Assembly: GCA_030272155.1 (NCBI GenBank)
Contig: CP126201.1
Location: 5,159,753 to 5,223,752 of the forward strand
Origin: Tetradesmus obliquus
Taxonomy: Eukaryota; Chlorophyta; Chlorophyceae; Sphaeropleales; Scenedesmaceae
Direction of reading: 5' to 3'
DNA length: 64,000 nucleotides
Shown here: piece by piece, positions 23,401 through 34,772 of the stretch
How positions within the stretch are numbered: the first letter of the stretch is position 1
Layout: each line of letters starts with the position of its first letter
Notes under the pieces: model-generated
Databases searched by the model: none
What the model saw: only the letters and a program-made list of their open reading frames with translations
Told to the model about the DNA's origin: nothing
Made by a program: the position numbers and the translations under genes

Positions 23401-26400
23401 CGCACCTGCAGACACAAAAAGCGCGCCAGTGTCAGCGCTGCAGGCATGCCTATCAAGCAGCAGCACACCGGATTGAAAGAGAAACAAGTGCCGGCTGTGC
23501 ACCTGTTGAGCATGACATGCAAAGCAGCGCGGATCTGCACATAACACAACTGCTTCCAAATGCCGCTACACAACGCTGCTGCGCGCACCTGCACCATCTG
23601 AGGCGACACCACCACCTCCAGCAGCAGCAGCAGCAGTTGCATCACCAGCAGCAGCGGGCACACCTGCAGACACAAACAGCGCGCCAGTGTGCAGGCATGC
23701 CTATCAAGCAGCAGCACACTGGATTGAAAGAGAAACAAGTGCCGGCTGTGCACCTGTTGAGAGCATGCCATGCAAAGCAGCGCGGATCTGCACATAACAC
23801 AACTGCTTCCCAATGCCACTACACAACGCTGCTGCGCGCACCTGCGCCATCTGAGGCGACGCCGCCACCTCCAGCAGCAGCAGCAGCAGCAGCAGCTGCA
23901 TCACCAGCAGCAGCGGGCGCACCTGCAGACACAAACAGCGCGCCAGCGTCAGCGCTGCAGGCATGCCTACCAAGCAGCAGCACACCGGATTGAAAGAGAA
24001 ACAAGTGCCGGCTGTGCACCTGTTGCGAGCATGTCATGCAAAGCAGCGCAGATCTGCACATAACACAACTGCTTCCAAATGCCGCTACACAACGCTGCTG
24101 CACGCACCTGCGCCATCTGACGCAACGCCGCCACCACAATCTTCAGCAGCAGCAGCAGCTGCATCACAAGCAGCAGCGGGCGCACCTGCAGACACAAACA
24201 GCGCGCCAGTGTCAGTGCTGCAGGCATGCCTACCAAGCAGCAGCACACCGGGCTGAAAGAGAAACAAGTGCCGGCTGTGCACCTGTTGCGAGCATGCCAT
24301 GCAAAGCAGCGCAGAATTGCACATCACACAAATGCTTCCAAATGCCGCTACACAACGCTGCTGCGCGCACCTGCGCCATCTGACGCGACGCCGCCACCTC
24401 CATCTTCAGCAGCAGCAGCAGCTGCATCACCAGCACCTGCAGACACAAACAGCGCGCCAGCGTCATCGCTGCATGCATGCCTACCAAGCAGCAGCACACC
24501 GGGTTGAAAGAGAAACAAGTGCCGGCTGTGCACCTGTTGCGAGCATGCCATGCAAAGCAGCGCAGAATTGCACATCACACAAATGCTTATAAATGCCGCT
24601 ACACGCTGCTGCGCGCACCTGCGGCATCTGAGGCAATGCTGTCATCTTCAGCAGCAGCAGCAGCAGCAGCGGCAGCAGCAGCAGCAGCAGCACCACCACC
24701 AGCAGCCGCAGCAGCCGGCGCACCTGCAGAGACGGACACAACGCGCCAGCGTTAGCAATGCATTAGCGTGGAACAAGCACCAGCTGGAAGACTGAGCAGT
24801 GCATATCAAACCATGCAATCCAACATGCACGTTCAAAACGTGTTATGTACCTGTGGGCTGAGGTGGCGCAAGCCGCACTATGTCCGCCGTCAGTGGTTGC
24901 AGGAAGGCATCCATCACTGTGGGCTCTGTCGGGCCCTCGATCAGCACCGTGAGAGAATGCCACTCCGCCCATGCTGACGCGCCATCAGGAAGGCACTCGT
25001 ACCTGCAGCCCGGCAACGGCAGTGGTGTTAGCATTGCGCCATGCCGACACACAGTTGTGGCTCCACAGAATGTTTATTTAGAGCGCTCTTCTCCAGCATG
25101 CAAGCATCATTGTGTTTCATCAACTTCAGCCACACACAGCGCTAGTATTTATGGTTGCGACCCTGACATACCTCCACCAAATGCCGCCTGTGGACCACTG
25201 TCTGTTCTTGAACGGCTGGAAGAAGTCGCCGCCCACTGCGATCACGCCATGGCCTGGTCCAGCTGCCGCACCACCTGTGGCTTTGTTAACGCGCTCCCAT
25301 TCTGGTGAGGCCCAGAGGGAGCCAACCACCTTGGCCTTGGCGGTCCTGATGGCTACCACGAAGTCTGGGTCCATCATCAGCTCCTTGATGGACTCCTGTG
25401 GACGGATGTACCAAAACCTCTGCAAGCAAACAGTCACAATCATCAGGGCAGCAAGACACTGCTGCTGATTTGCTAGTCAGCCTCCCTAGGCGCTGGCGTT
25501 ATGAAATGCCTGCGTAGAATCAGGCAAAATGCTAGCCCGTGTCCTGGACTGTTTCGCGTCAAGCGGCGTCATCAAGAGTGCACCATGATTAACTCACACA
25601 GCTGGAGGACTTATGGCCAGAGCATCTGCCGAGACACCACCAGCCCTGTCAAGCACCCTCCTGCTCACTCACCCTCACAGGCACCTCCTTGCCCAGCACA
25701 ATGTTGAAGCGCTTGCCTCCACACTTGCCGCAGCAGTCATGCCGGTGAGCCTTCCACTCGGAGTGCGGGGTAGGGGGCCAGCCGGTGCACCCCAGGAGGC
25801 AGGAGTGCCACTCGTACTTGCTGGCAGGCGCCACATCCAGCACCTTCTTCATCATGTACAGGCTCTTGGGGAGCGTGTGGTCCTGCAGCAGAAGACAACA
25901 GAGCTTCACCACCGCATGCACGGCACCATGCCAGCAGTAACTGAGCCAACATAATCCGCGTGCACATCAATGTCGATACTGTTACTTACAGCTGTGCATA
26001 CCATATCAACAACACCAGCCAGCGCTAGCTAGCACCTGCACACATGCTGATATGTATGCCTTGCCTCACAATATACATGTCACGACAGCAAAGAGCATTC
26101 CAATGCAGCAGCTCTCACCTGAGGCAGCGCAAACTCAGTCATGAAACCAAGGATGTCGTTGAAAGCCGCATTGGTCATGCTGTGCTCATTCCAGATGGAG
26201 ATCAACTTGTAGACAGCATCCATGTTGTTGACACGTGCTCCTGGGAACAGCGGTTTGTCAGCATGCTCCTGCCACCAAGTGTGCTTGGGCAGGCAGCGTG
26301 GCATGTCCTCTGGCCTGGCGTAGTCCTTGGCAGTTATAGAGGGGTGATCCCAAAAAAAGCCAGAAGATGACATGCTGGCCCGAGCTGCAGACGCAGCAGC

Positions 26401-27699
26401 ATCACCAGGAGTGGCAGCTGCTGCTGCTGCTGCAGCGCCATCACCAACAGCGGAGGCAGCAGCAGCGGCAGCAGCAGGAGTACGCATACCACCTGCTGCT
26501 CCAGCTTCACATGCACCACCCGTCACTGCTGCCCCGTCAGCAGCAGCTACTGTTGCATCACCAGCACCAGCCGCGGCAGCAGCAGCGGCAACAGCAGCTG
26601 CGGCATCTTGCCCGGGTTGATCGGCACCACCGGCTTCATCATCTCCCGCTGCCTCGTCTTCCTCAGGCTCACTGCTAACATCCAGGTCGTCCAGCTCCTG
26701 GAGATGCTGCTGCGCCAGCTGGCGCACCCACGCTTCCTGACCAGGTGTGAACTGCTGCTGCTGAATACCAGACTCCAGCTCTGACCCAAGGTCAACTTGC
26801 TGCAACTGCTCGTCGTCGTCGTCATCATCACTGCAGACTGCGCGAGCACCGAGCCTGACAGCCCCGGCTGCCACAGCAGCTGCGACCGCTGCGCGTGCTG
26901 CACGAATGTCGGCAGCAGCAGCTGCCACCACCTGCTCGCCAGCAGCTGCATGCACTGCTGCTGCAGCGGTTGCAGGGGTGCCATTGGCTGACACAGCTGC
27001 TGCTGCAGCAGCAGCAGCAGCAGCAGCAGCCTGAGCATCACCATCACCATCATCATCAGCAGCAGCCACATCAGCAGCCTGCTGCTGCAGCTGCTGCTCG
27101 TATGAGGCAGATCCGCCAGCGTCATCTCCAAGTGATCCACTTGCTGCAGGCGATGCTGCTGCTGGCGGCGGTGCTGGTGCTGCTGCTCCTGATGGTGGTG
27201 CTGGTGCTGCTGTTGCTGCGGTTTCTGCTGCGGCTGCTGCCGCTTCTGCTGCTTCTGCTGCTGCTGCTGCAGCTGCTGCTCCGGCTGCTGCTGCTGCAGT
27301 GTGCTGTCCGCCACTTGCAGCCTGCTGCAGCACACCTGCAACAGGAGGCAGGCAGCCCACATGATATGCCAGCAGGTGAGTGAATGTTCATGGAAAATGG
27401 CGGGCAGGCAACTTCTTCTGGCCATGGGCCTGCAGGCCAGACAGCTGGCTGACAGCTGCAGGTGTCACTGCATCTGTGCATACGGTACCTGCGAGTTCCT
27501 GGCGCTCCGTGGCATCTGCTTGTGTGTTTGCAGGTTGACATTTTTCAGGCCCATGCTTTTTGTACCATGAGGAATAGCTGCAGTCTTCCCATTTGCGGCA
27601 GAGGGGGCATTGCCTCTCCACCGTCTCAGGTTGGAGCGTTGATGGACGCGTAGGCGCGTCGTGGTAAGCATTAGGACGTTTAACTTTGGTTTTAGGCAT
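20489..27699 (-). CDS. Tnp2-like transposase (CACTA/Plavaka-related), intact gene
   Basis: Eight exons close in frame to 1285 residues: 27489-27699, 26119-27335, 25673-25882, 25172-25419, 24851-25002, 22369-22904, 21681-22058, 20489-21394. Order of parts: N-terminal Cys cluster (CPLCRKWEDC, residues ~31-54), a long Ala/Gln/Asp-rich low-complexity region, then the Tnp2-type core LPKSLYMMKKVL with a Cys knuckle (CGKCGGKRF, ~525). The core continues with GGDFFQPF (~612), IEGPTEP, YADSPARAK (~716), LVCPFC (~735) and PFCHAFFLGVFKDFL (~835). The Asp residues at ~612 and ~716 match the conserved acidic positions of this family, which cuts and pastes DNA in the nucleus. The usual D-x-x-H of the last motif reads P-F-C-H here. 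Terminal inverted repeats were not found. A 1.7-kb tandem array sits in the intron between exons 5 and 6. Confidence 0.8.
23036..24770. repeat. ~250-266-bp tandem array inside the transposase intron
   Basis: Six repeats marked by the core AAACAAGTGCCGGCTGTGCA-type segment begin near 23211, 23471, 23722, 23988, 24251 and 24502. CAG-run length differences explain the variable period. On the transcribed (minus) strand each unit holds an acceptor-like TTTGTGTCTGCAG|GTGCG followed 60-90 nt later by a donor-like GCGCAG|GTGCG. The true acceptor of exon 6 (TTTGTCTGCAG|GTGG) resembles the repeated one. Confidence 0.85.
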
Positions 27700-29728
27700 G
27701 TATCACTTCATCCGGGCAACCACTCAGCGGAGGTGGCCGTGAATGATACTGCAGGCCTGGCAGACCGAACTGCTGTCAGTGAAACCTGAACGGCCTTAAA
27801 ATCTATGTTATTGTACTGAGCAATCTGGGAAACAGCCAATGCGTTGTCCGATCAACAACACATCGCTTGCACTGATGGTTACATGACACGGTAAGCACTG
27901 TCGCGCATGTTGCCATAGTAAAGACGCTGGTTCAACTTCTAAAGCAATAATTTAATATTCAGCTGTACAGAGAACAGAGACCCCGCATGGTCTGACAAAC
28001 CCTACAGCAGGCGTCCTTTAGAGCATATATATGCGGTGAGCTTGTATAAACACAGATTAAATACGTTGTAGGTTGCTTTCAGGCCATGTATCACAAGTCA
28101 ACGCTCCAGCAGCAGCACATGTCCAGTCGCAAAGCGCACAGGACATGAGACTGGACCTGCACACCCACCAACTGGACACGATTTGGTGCGACTGGACATG
28201 CCTGGACATGCAGCTGGACATCTCGGTGACCATAGTGCTTCCATCGCATGCTGCACCCCATGCTGCTGCTGGGACCCCGTTAAGCAAATGTCAGCACATT
28301 AAGCAATGCCAATTAATGAAGCGATGAAGCTGGAGGCCACATGAAGCTGGCAGGGGAGGTGGTGCTGCTGCCAGGGAGTGAAGGGCCATAGCAGCACACC
28401 ACTCTGCAGCTGTGCAGCAGCACATATGTGCTACCATGCATGGTAGCCATGTCCTACACCAGTTGATGTGTGTGAATGGCAGTAAATCATGTGAAAACAT
28501 GTAGCTGCAAGCCACAATTCATTGTGCGTAACGTTCAATGGCTGCCGTTGGCTGACCACGCCCAGCCAACTTACTCCAGCATTGTCCCTTGCAGATGACG
28601 CTGCTGTGCCGGCAAGCGTGTAGCACAGACTGCTAACCATTGCGTGGAAAGCAGACATGATACAAAAGCAGCTAGGATTAAAACTGCTCTCATTTCGCCG
28701 TTAAGACGTGCTTGCAGAATCGATGCTGCTGCGCTCGTACGCAGCTTGACGCCTGGAGGTCTTTGAAATTGCCTTGTTCAAGAGGACGCGCCAGCTGCAC
28801 CTCTTCATGCAAACATCTTTGTGTTCTTGGGTCGTTGAAGCGTACGGCCAACGCTTGACGGAGCAGCAGGTGTGTGCAGGTGCATCGCACCTCGATGGCC
28901 GTTGAGCCCAGCCTGCAGCTGCAGCGAGTGCTGGAAAGTCTGGACGCCACCATATGCCAGCAGGGGCTCGTAGCTGCATCTTTCAGGCCGACTGCAAATC
29001 TGGTATCATACAGCACACCTGTGCTCATGTCGTGCTGCTGTGTGCAGCTCAAACGCTGCACGTGCGTTCTTTGCTCAAACTGTGCACATGCATAAGCAGT
29101 GCACCTACGCGCAAGCTGTGCCAGCAGTGCATCAGCAGCCTAAGCCAACACACTTAGTTTAAGCTTATCGATGTTACCAATTGCCTCGGTTCCCAACACC
29201 CAACTCAAGTCCAGCGCATACCCAAAGCGTGGCTCAGGTCACCTGTCCCACAAAAATGAGATGGTTACCATCAGTGCGTGGAACTGTCAGCAGCTGGCAG
29301 CGCTCCACACAGGACAACGATATGTGCAACAGCCCTGGCTGCTTATTCAGCAGCAACAAGTCAGATATAGCGTGAAGATGCTTGAATATAGGACAAAGCT
29401 TCATCAAGCAATACCATTGTGTACAATTGCACCACATTGCTGCGGCGGCTGTCCAACATGCCCATTGCGGCTGCATTAAATTAACTGACTACAAAAGTTG
29501 CCCAGTAACTGCAAGTCACTCAGCAAGTCATCAAAGAACTGCCTCACTGAACCTTTCCTACCATTTGAACGGTGACGTCCCCACCACTGCACTAGTATTA
29601 AGCTGATGCTGACACTTGCCAAGCACGTTCTTTGCCCAAAAAGCAGTGATGGTTGCAAGATGAGCACCATGCTCTCGTCACCTAGAAATGACAGGCAGCA
29701 TTCAGATCTTCAAACACCAAGCATCTGC
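27700..29728. other. intergenic between transposase and protease genes
   Basis: This holds the promoter side of the transposase gene and the 3' flank of the protease gene. A minus-strand open stretch at 28690-28990 (…FNDPRTQRCLHEEVQLARPL…) looks mildly coding but has no family match, start or splice partners. A decamer cluster lies at 28119-28222. Nothing else is supported. Confidence 0.4.
28119..28222. repeat. second cluster of ACTGGACATG-type decamers
   Basis: At least six copies of the core CTGGACATG / CATGTCCAG or near matches in both orientations within about 100 bp. This is the same motif as the cluster at 11239-11413, about 17 kb away. Confidence 0.75.
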
Positions 29729-32700
29729 CTAGCTTCCTTGTGCTTTGGTCCTGATGACAATGCTGCTGTTGGCTACAGTAGCTGCGCTGCTGCCGCCAAC
29801 TGCCTTGGCAGTGATGCGGTTGTTGCCTGACGCCAGCAGCTGGCAGCTGGTGGCTGCCATGCCCTTCTTGTTGGTGGTCAGGCTGTAGCTCTTGCAGGCC
29901 ACAGCCTTGCGGCTGGGCTTAATGTTGAGCAGCACGCGCTGGCCGATGGCGGGCCGGCCTGTGGCCTTGTCCTGCACCGTCACGCTGACCGTCACGCGCC
30001 CACCCACGGTGGGTGCTGCTGCAGTGCTGGCGGAGGCCACGCTGTGCTGCAGAGTCACCTTGACCCCTGAGGCTGTGCAGGGGTTGACCTCCAGGTACTT
30101 GTGTGCCGCCAGGGCCTGCACAATGCCGAAGCCGTACTTCTGGTCGCGGCCGGCTGTGGTGTTGGCTGGCTTCACGGCAGTCTTGCGCAATGCTGCACGG
30201 ATCTCTGCTGCCGTGCACTGCGTGTGCGCCGACCACACCAGGCCAGCAACGCCAGAGGCAGTGGGGGTCGCCTGCAGCAAGCAACGGCAGCAATGCATGT
30301 CACGGAGCAGCTACTTCAGCTGGACACAGCAGGCATGATCTGTGCAGCTGCCTTGCACTCATGGTCAACATAGCAGGGTGTGCCGTCAGCTAAGTCCGTG
30401 CTGTGGTCAGTGTTAGGCTCTTGCCCCCCCTACCCGGGTGCTTGTGACATAGTGCTTGTGACATATTGCTTGTGACACAGAGCACATGCACGCATCATCA
30501 ACCACGCAACTCCAAACATATGTTTAATTAGAAACCAAAAGCTCATGCAGGCATGCGGCTGCCATGCACAGCGTCCTGCCAGTCCCCCACCCAGGCGCAG
30601 TGCCGCCTCACCATGCTGGTGCCTGACAGCAGGTCGAGGCTGTACTCGTTGGCCTGGCTGACCTCAGTCACGCGGATGGTGGCAGACACAGCCTCCCCAG
30701 CAGCCAGCGCCTCGCGCAGTGCGCGGCCCTGCTTCTGGCTGATGCTGATGGCGGGGGTCCAGCCCTGCTCCGGCGCTGCATCGCAGATGTCCACGCTCAC
30801 GCCCGCCAGCCGCTCACACTCGGGCAGGTCGTCCCTGTTGAAGATGATGGCGCCGATGCCGCCGCCAGCCGCGCAGTTGAGCAGCTTCTCACAGAAGGTG
30901 GTCTCCCCGCGCTGCAGCAGGCAGATGGCGCCGTCAGCCTCACACTTCTCCGCGCCCAGGCCGCAGTCCACCAGGCGCCCGCTGGCTGTGCCTGCCGGTG
31001 AGCCGTCCACGCGCGCCACCTTGGGCTTGTTGAAGAAGTTGGTGTCGTTGGCCAGCGCCGCCAGGGGCGTGTCCAGGCTGAGGATGTCGCGGGAAAAGGG
31101 CAGCGCGGCGTAGCCGCTGGCGTTGGTCATGGCCACCGGGACGGTGGACAGCGTCTGCACGCCGGGCGCGGCCAGCTCCACGTCTGCGTTGAAGGTGGAG
31201 AAGGTGGCCGGCTTGCTGTTCCAGTCCACGGCGCCGATGGAGATGACCTCGTTGTAGCCTGCAGGGTAGTTGGTGGTGTTATCGCCGCCATTCCCCGCTG
31301 CTGCAATCCACAGCACGTCGTTGCGCGCCTTGGCCAGCGCCGCGATGGCTGCCTTGGAGAAGTCTGTGACGCTGGTGGAGCCGTAGCTCATGGAGATGAC
31401 CAGCTTCATGTCAGGGGTGGAGGTGGCCAGCTTGCGCCTGGCAGCAGCAGCAGCGGCAGCAGTGGGCAGGGCAACAAAGCAGAGTGTTGAGTGAGCAGCA
31501 GAGTCAAAAAATGCAGCTAAAGTACCTGTTGCTGGCACTGCAATGCTGCTGCTCATGTGGGTGCTGCAGGGATCAGCCTGCGGCATGAGGTGCTTGGCGC
31601 AGCTGCATGCGGGTTCAGCTGCTGAACTGAAGTTTGCTTGCTGATGCTGTCATGGCTGATGCAGTGTGTGCAGCTACAGCGCTCTCACAGAAGCAGCAGG
31701 GCTGCTGCTGTAGTATAGCGCAGAGCAGCTGCTGCAGCAAACCAGCTGGGCCACTTGCTGCCGTGCTGTGCTGCCGTGGTGCTGCCACACCTGTCCAGCT
31801 CAGCGATGCACTCCTGCCAGGCGGCCACCTCCAGGTCGTCACTGGCGGCCATGTTGGGCCCAAAGTAGTTGTAGTGGTACAGCTGCGCGCCCTCGCTGGA
31901 CACACCCACCACGCCGCGCCCGTTGCGCAGCGCACCGATGGTGCCGCTGGTGTGCGTGCCGTGCCTGCAGCATGGACACCAGGTGCACGGCGTGTCACAC
32001 CATTGTGCAGGCTGTGAAGCCAAGCTGCTTAGCATGCAATGCTGCATGCAGCACTGTGTTACCGGCTTACAGGTTTTTTCTCCCTGCATGTTTTGCGCAG
32101 CTGGCTGTGCTGCCCCGCACCTGTTGGCGTCCTCATACCAGGTGTAGCAGTAGCGGAAGGGCTGGCTGGTGTCGCCGTCAGGGAAGCCAGGCATGCACCC
32201 AGACGTGGCTGCGGGGGGAGACGGCAGGCAGAATAACACTACGTCAGCATAAGCAACACGCAACCCTGTAGCCAGCACCAGAACTCACGTGCAACTGTGA
32301 TGTTGCCGCTGCTGTGGCTACTGCAAGGACGCATTGGACATTCAGTCGGCAACAAGCATTGCCTTTCGTGTTTGCAATTGTGCCTGACAGATGTGCACGT
32401 TGGTGTGCGTGTCACTTTGGCTCAACTCACTCGCGTTGTTGAACTCCTTGTTGGTGCGGTCCAGGCCCGTGTCGATCACGCAGAACAGCACCTTGCTGCG
32501 GAACTTCTTGGCCACCTCCACCATGGCGGGGTCGTCAGCCTGCACCAGCTTCACGCCGTACGGGACGCCCTCACCGCGCCGCCCCAGGTCGGCGTCAGGG
32601 CCCAGCTTGCCGTCAGACTCGCTGCACACCGCCTCCTCCGCGGTGGAGTTGCTGTCGCTGCTGTCAGCTGGCGGCGCAATGCTGGGCGGCGCGATGATCA

Positions 32701-33237
32701 TGCCCGCGGCGGGCTGCGGGAACAGCGCACGCATGCCGCCCGCCTCCACGCGGCCCACGCCACGCATGGCTGCCAGCTGAGCGTTGATCTCCGCAGCAAC
32801 TGCGTCAGTTGCCGGGGTGCTGCTGCTGCTGCCAACGCTGGCTGTGGCTGCTGCTGCGATGTTGCCGCCGCTCACTACAAGCGAGTTGAAGTCTGTGTAC
32901 TCGCGCATGATGCTGTAGCCCTGCTGCTGCAGTTGGCTGCGCACCTGCAGTTTTCAGGCATACAGCGCAGCAGCTGGTGTTAGGGATGGCACTGTGTGTG
33001 CTTTACCACGGCGTCATGGCACGATGCCATCTCATGTCACGTTGAACTGCTGGCAGCCTCCATGCAGTATGCCCTGTCTCATAGTAACAGAATGTGCAGC
33101 CTGCTGTTGCCACAGCTGGGTCTCACCTGGTCCAGCTCATCAGGTTTGTACTGCACGATGAAGCTGCTGGAGCTGCCCTGCGCAAGGATAGGCGCTGCTG
33201 CTGCCAACAGCAGCACAGCTGCAAGCAACCGTACCAT
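29729..33237 (-). CDS. secreted subtilisin-like serine protease (S8) with PA-domain insert
   Basis: Six exons close in frame to 751 residues: 33127-33237, 32431-32944, 32121-32208, 31791-31964, 30612-31437, 29729-30271 (TAG). The start is the ATG at 33237, which opens a classic signal peptide (MVRLLAAVLLLAAAAPILAQ). A propeptide-like region (FIVQYKPDELDQ) follows. The catalytic triad is visible: Asp in VIDTG (~195), His in HGTHTSG (~239), Ser in GTSMATP (~570, with the intron splitting GTSM from ATP), plus the oxyanion Asn in AAGNGG (~345). Between Asn and Ser lies a protease-associated (PA) type insert (GAICLLQRGETTFCEK). The C-terminal part after SGVAGL is a beta-rich, Val/Thr-rich extension. 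It is a peptidase of the secretory pathway, cell surface or vacuole; the substrate is unknown. Confidence 0.92.
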
Positions 33238-34125
33238 GGCTGCCTGTGTCACTGGTTCTGCAGTTAATAATGCTCGCAACCTCCTTGAATTTGCCTTGGA
33301 TTCAACGGTCACTGCCTGGAGTGCCAGAGGGAAGGCAGCAGGTCAAGAGTGACAGCAATACAGCACAGCAACATATGTCAGCTACCTTTCAATGGCTGGA
33401 CACATGATCAAGCAGGGACTATGTTGAAAGCATGTGACGCGATTATCGATTAACAATGCATTCTCCGAGTGCCTTTGAGTGCGCTTTTCTGTGGGCCTGC
33501 CCGGATTGATGTCGCAGTTGGACACTTTTCGTCTAGGAAGCTACGCCAGGAACTGCACTGCTCTATAAGCGCGTGATTGCTGTTTGAATAAGACTGAAGC
33601 AAATGCTCGCTGCGCGTGCAACGACAGCGCACCCGGCAACTCGCGCGCCAATGGCCTCCCTCCCAGCTTTCAGTAGGACTTCGAAACAGCACCTAGTTAC
33701 TGTTCATACACAATACAAAATATTATGCATTCAGCGCGCAGAAGCACGTCATGCACGTTTGGCCACGAGCTGTGAGGAAGGCACCAACAATGCCTGCGAG
33801 CCGGCGATTGACCCCCAAGCCGACGTGGATATGGCCGAAAGCACAAAAACGTACTCTTCCACCATTAATATATGAGTCAGGCATACCGCATCTGCGCACA
33901 CCGCAGGTCCTTTGCCAACTTGGCTCTTTTGGCAAGACAGTTCAAATCAGCAGATCCCGAAACCTACAAGCAAATAGAGCTGGCAGGAAACCGGATGTGC
34001 ATGCTGACTCTGTACAAACAAACTTCACGCACAAGGTACGTACTCGGCAAGCAGCACCAGCCGTGAACCCCGGACCAGCAGTCAAGCTGGCAAGTCACCC
34101 TGACATGCACCTGGTGCGTTTGCAC
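33238..34125. other. left flank of the KDZ insertion, divergent promoter region
   Basis: This is the upstream region of the protease gene (minus) and of a possible small plus-strand gene. An upstream plus-strand frame at 33603-33875 begins like a plastid transit peptide (Ala, Thr, Ser and Arg rich) but cannot be linked with confidence to the exon below. Confidence 0.4.
33907..34035 (+). CDS. isolated internal exon of an unidentified gene next to the transposon
   Basis: A plus-strand stretch bounded by CCGCAG|G and ACAAG|GTACGT, both good splice sites, with phase 2 at both ends. It reads SFANLALLARQFKSADPETY and on to KQTSRT, which looks like ordinary protein rather than low-complexity repeat. 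Its donor lies 91 bp before the KDZ target-site duplication. No downstream exon was found past the element. It may be the remnant of a gene interrupted by the insertion, or a real gene ending elsewhere. Confidence 0.35.
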
Positions 34126-34133
34126 TGCTGCCC
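34126..34133. other. 8-bp target-site duplication, left copy
   Basis: TGCTGCCC immediately before the left terminal inverted repeat, identical to 51366-51373 after the right one. Confidence 0.9.
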
Positions 34134-34193
34134 GAGATATGGTGTGATAGAACGCACCTCCTCAGGAGGGGGTGTTCTACCGTAGAACGCCCC
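34134..34193 (+). repeat. left terminal inverted repeat, 60 bp
   Basis: Starts GAGATATGGTGTGATAGAAC and ends GTAGAACGCCCC; identical to the reverse complement of 51306-51365. Inside are two short palindromes, CCTCCTCAGGAGG and GTTCTACCGTAGAAC, able to form hairpins or bind a dimer. Confidence 0.95.
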
Positions 34194-34425
34194 GTTCTTG
34201 TGGGTGTCCTTTCTATCTATTCAAAGGTTCATTTTATGGCACTGCTGCCTCCCGTAATACTGACAATCGACGTATCTGAGTTGGTATGTGAGCTTCAGCC
34301 GCAAAACACACTCCTTCAAATTGACTGACAGTTGTTGGGCCCACTATGTGACGAGGCAGGCCATTACTCTTACTTTTGAACATCATTAATGCAGATATAG
34401 GTGACAAAGTAAAACAATCATGATG

Positions 34426-34440
34426 AGAACGCCGCGTTCT
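34426..34440. promoter_or_regulatory. palindromic AGAACG...CGTTCT site just before the transposase start
   Basis: AGAACGCCGCGTTCT ends four bases before the transposase ATG at 34445. A near-identical 15-mer, AGAACGCCCCGTTCT, spans the inner edge of the left terminal repeat at 34184-34198. The same sequence at the element end and the gene start suggests a binding site for the transposase itself or another element protein, allowing self-regulation. Binding is inference. Confidence 0.5.
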
Positions 34441-34444
34441 TAGT

Positions 34445-34726
34445 ATGTCTTCGCGTAATACGTTCAACACTCCAGGGGTGCCGATCCTCAAACCTTTGAC
34501 CAAGCCATCCAGAACTAATGGAACTATTCTTAGACCCCTTGCTGAACCACAGCGGGTTGTTGGTCGCAGCAGAAGGAGTGGACTTCAAGCTGGCAGCAGT
34601 TCTTCAGCACCTGGCCCCTTGCCAAACCCAGCAGACAGCGCCTTCCCAGCGCAGCAGAGTTCAGAGGAACAACAGTGGGACGATTACGGCTTTTGCGATG
34701 CAGAGCAAGCACAGGCAGAAGCTGCT

Positions 34727-34772
<46 letters not shown>

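Noticed and set aside
19543..28300. CACTA-type terminal inverted repeats around the Tnp2-like gene
   Set aside because: No matching CACT...AGTG ends or flanking short duplications were found by eye; the element borders stay undefined.
28690..29061. Minus-strand frame as a separate gene
   Set aside because: It has no clear start, splice partner or family signal. It is mentioned only as a mildly coding-like stretch.
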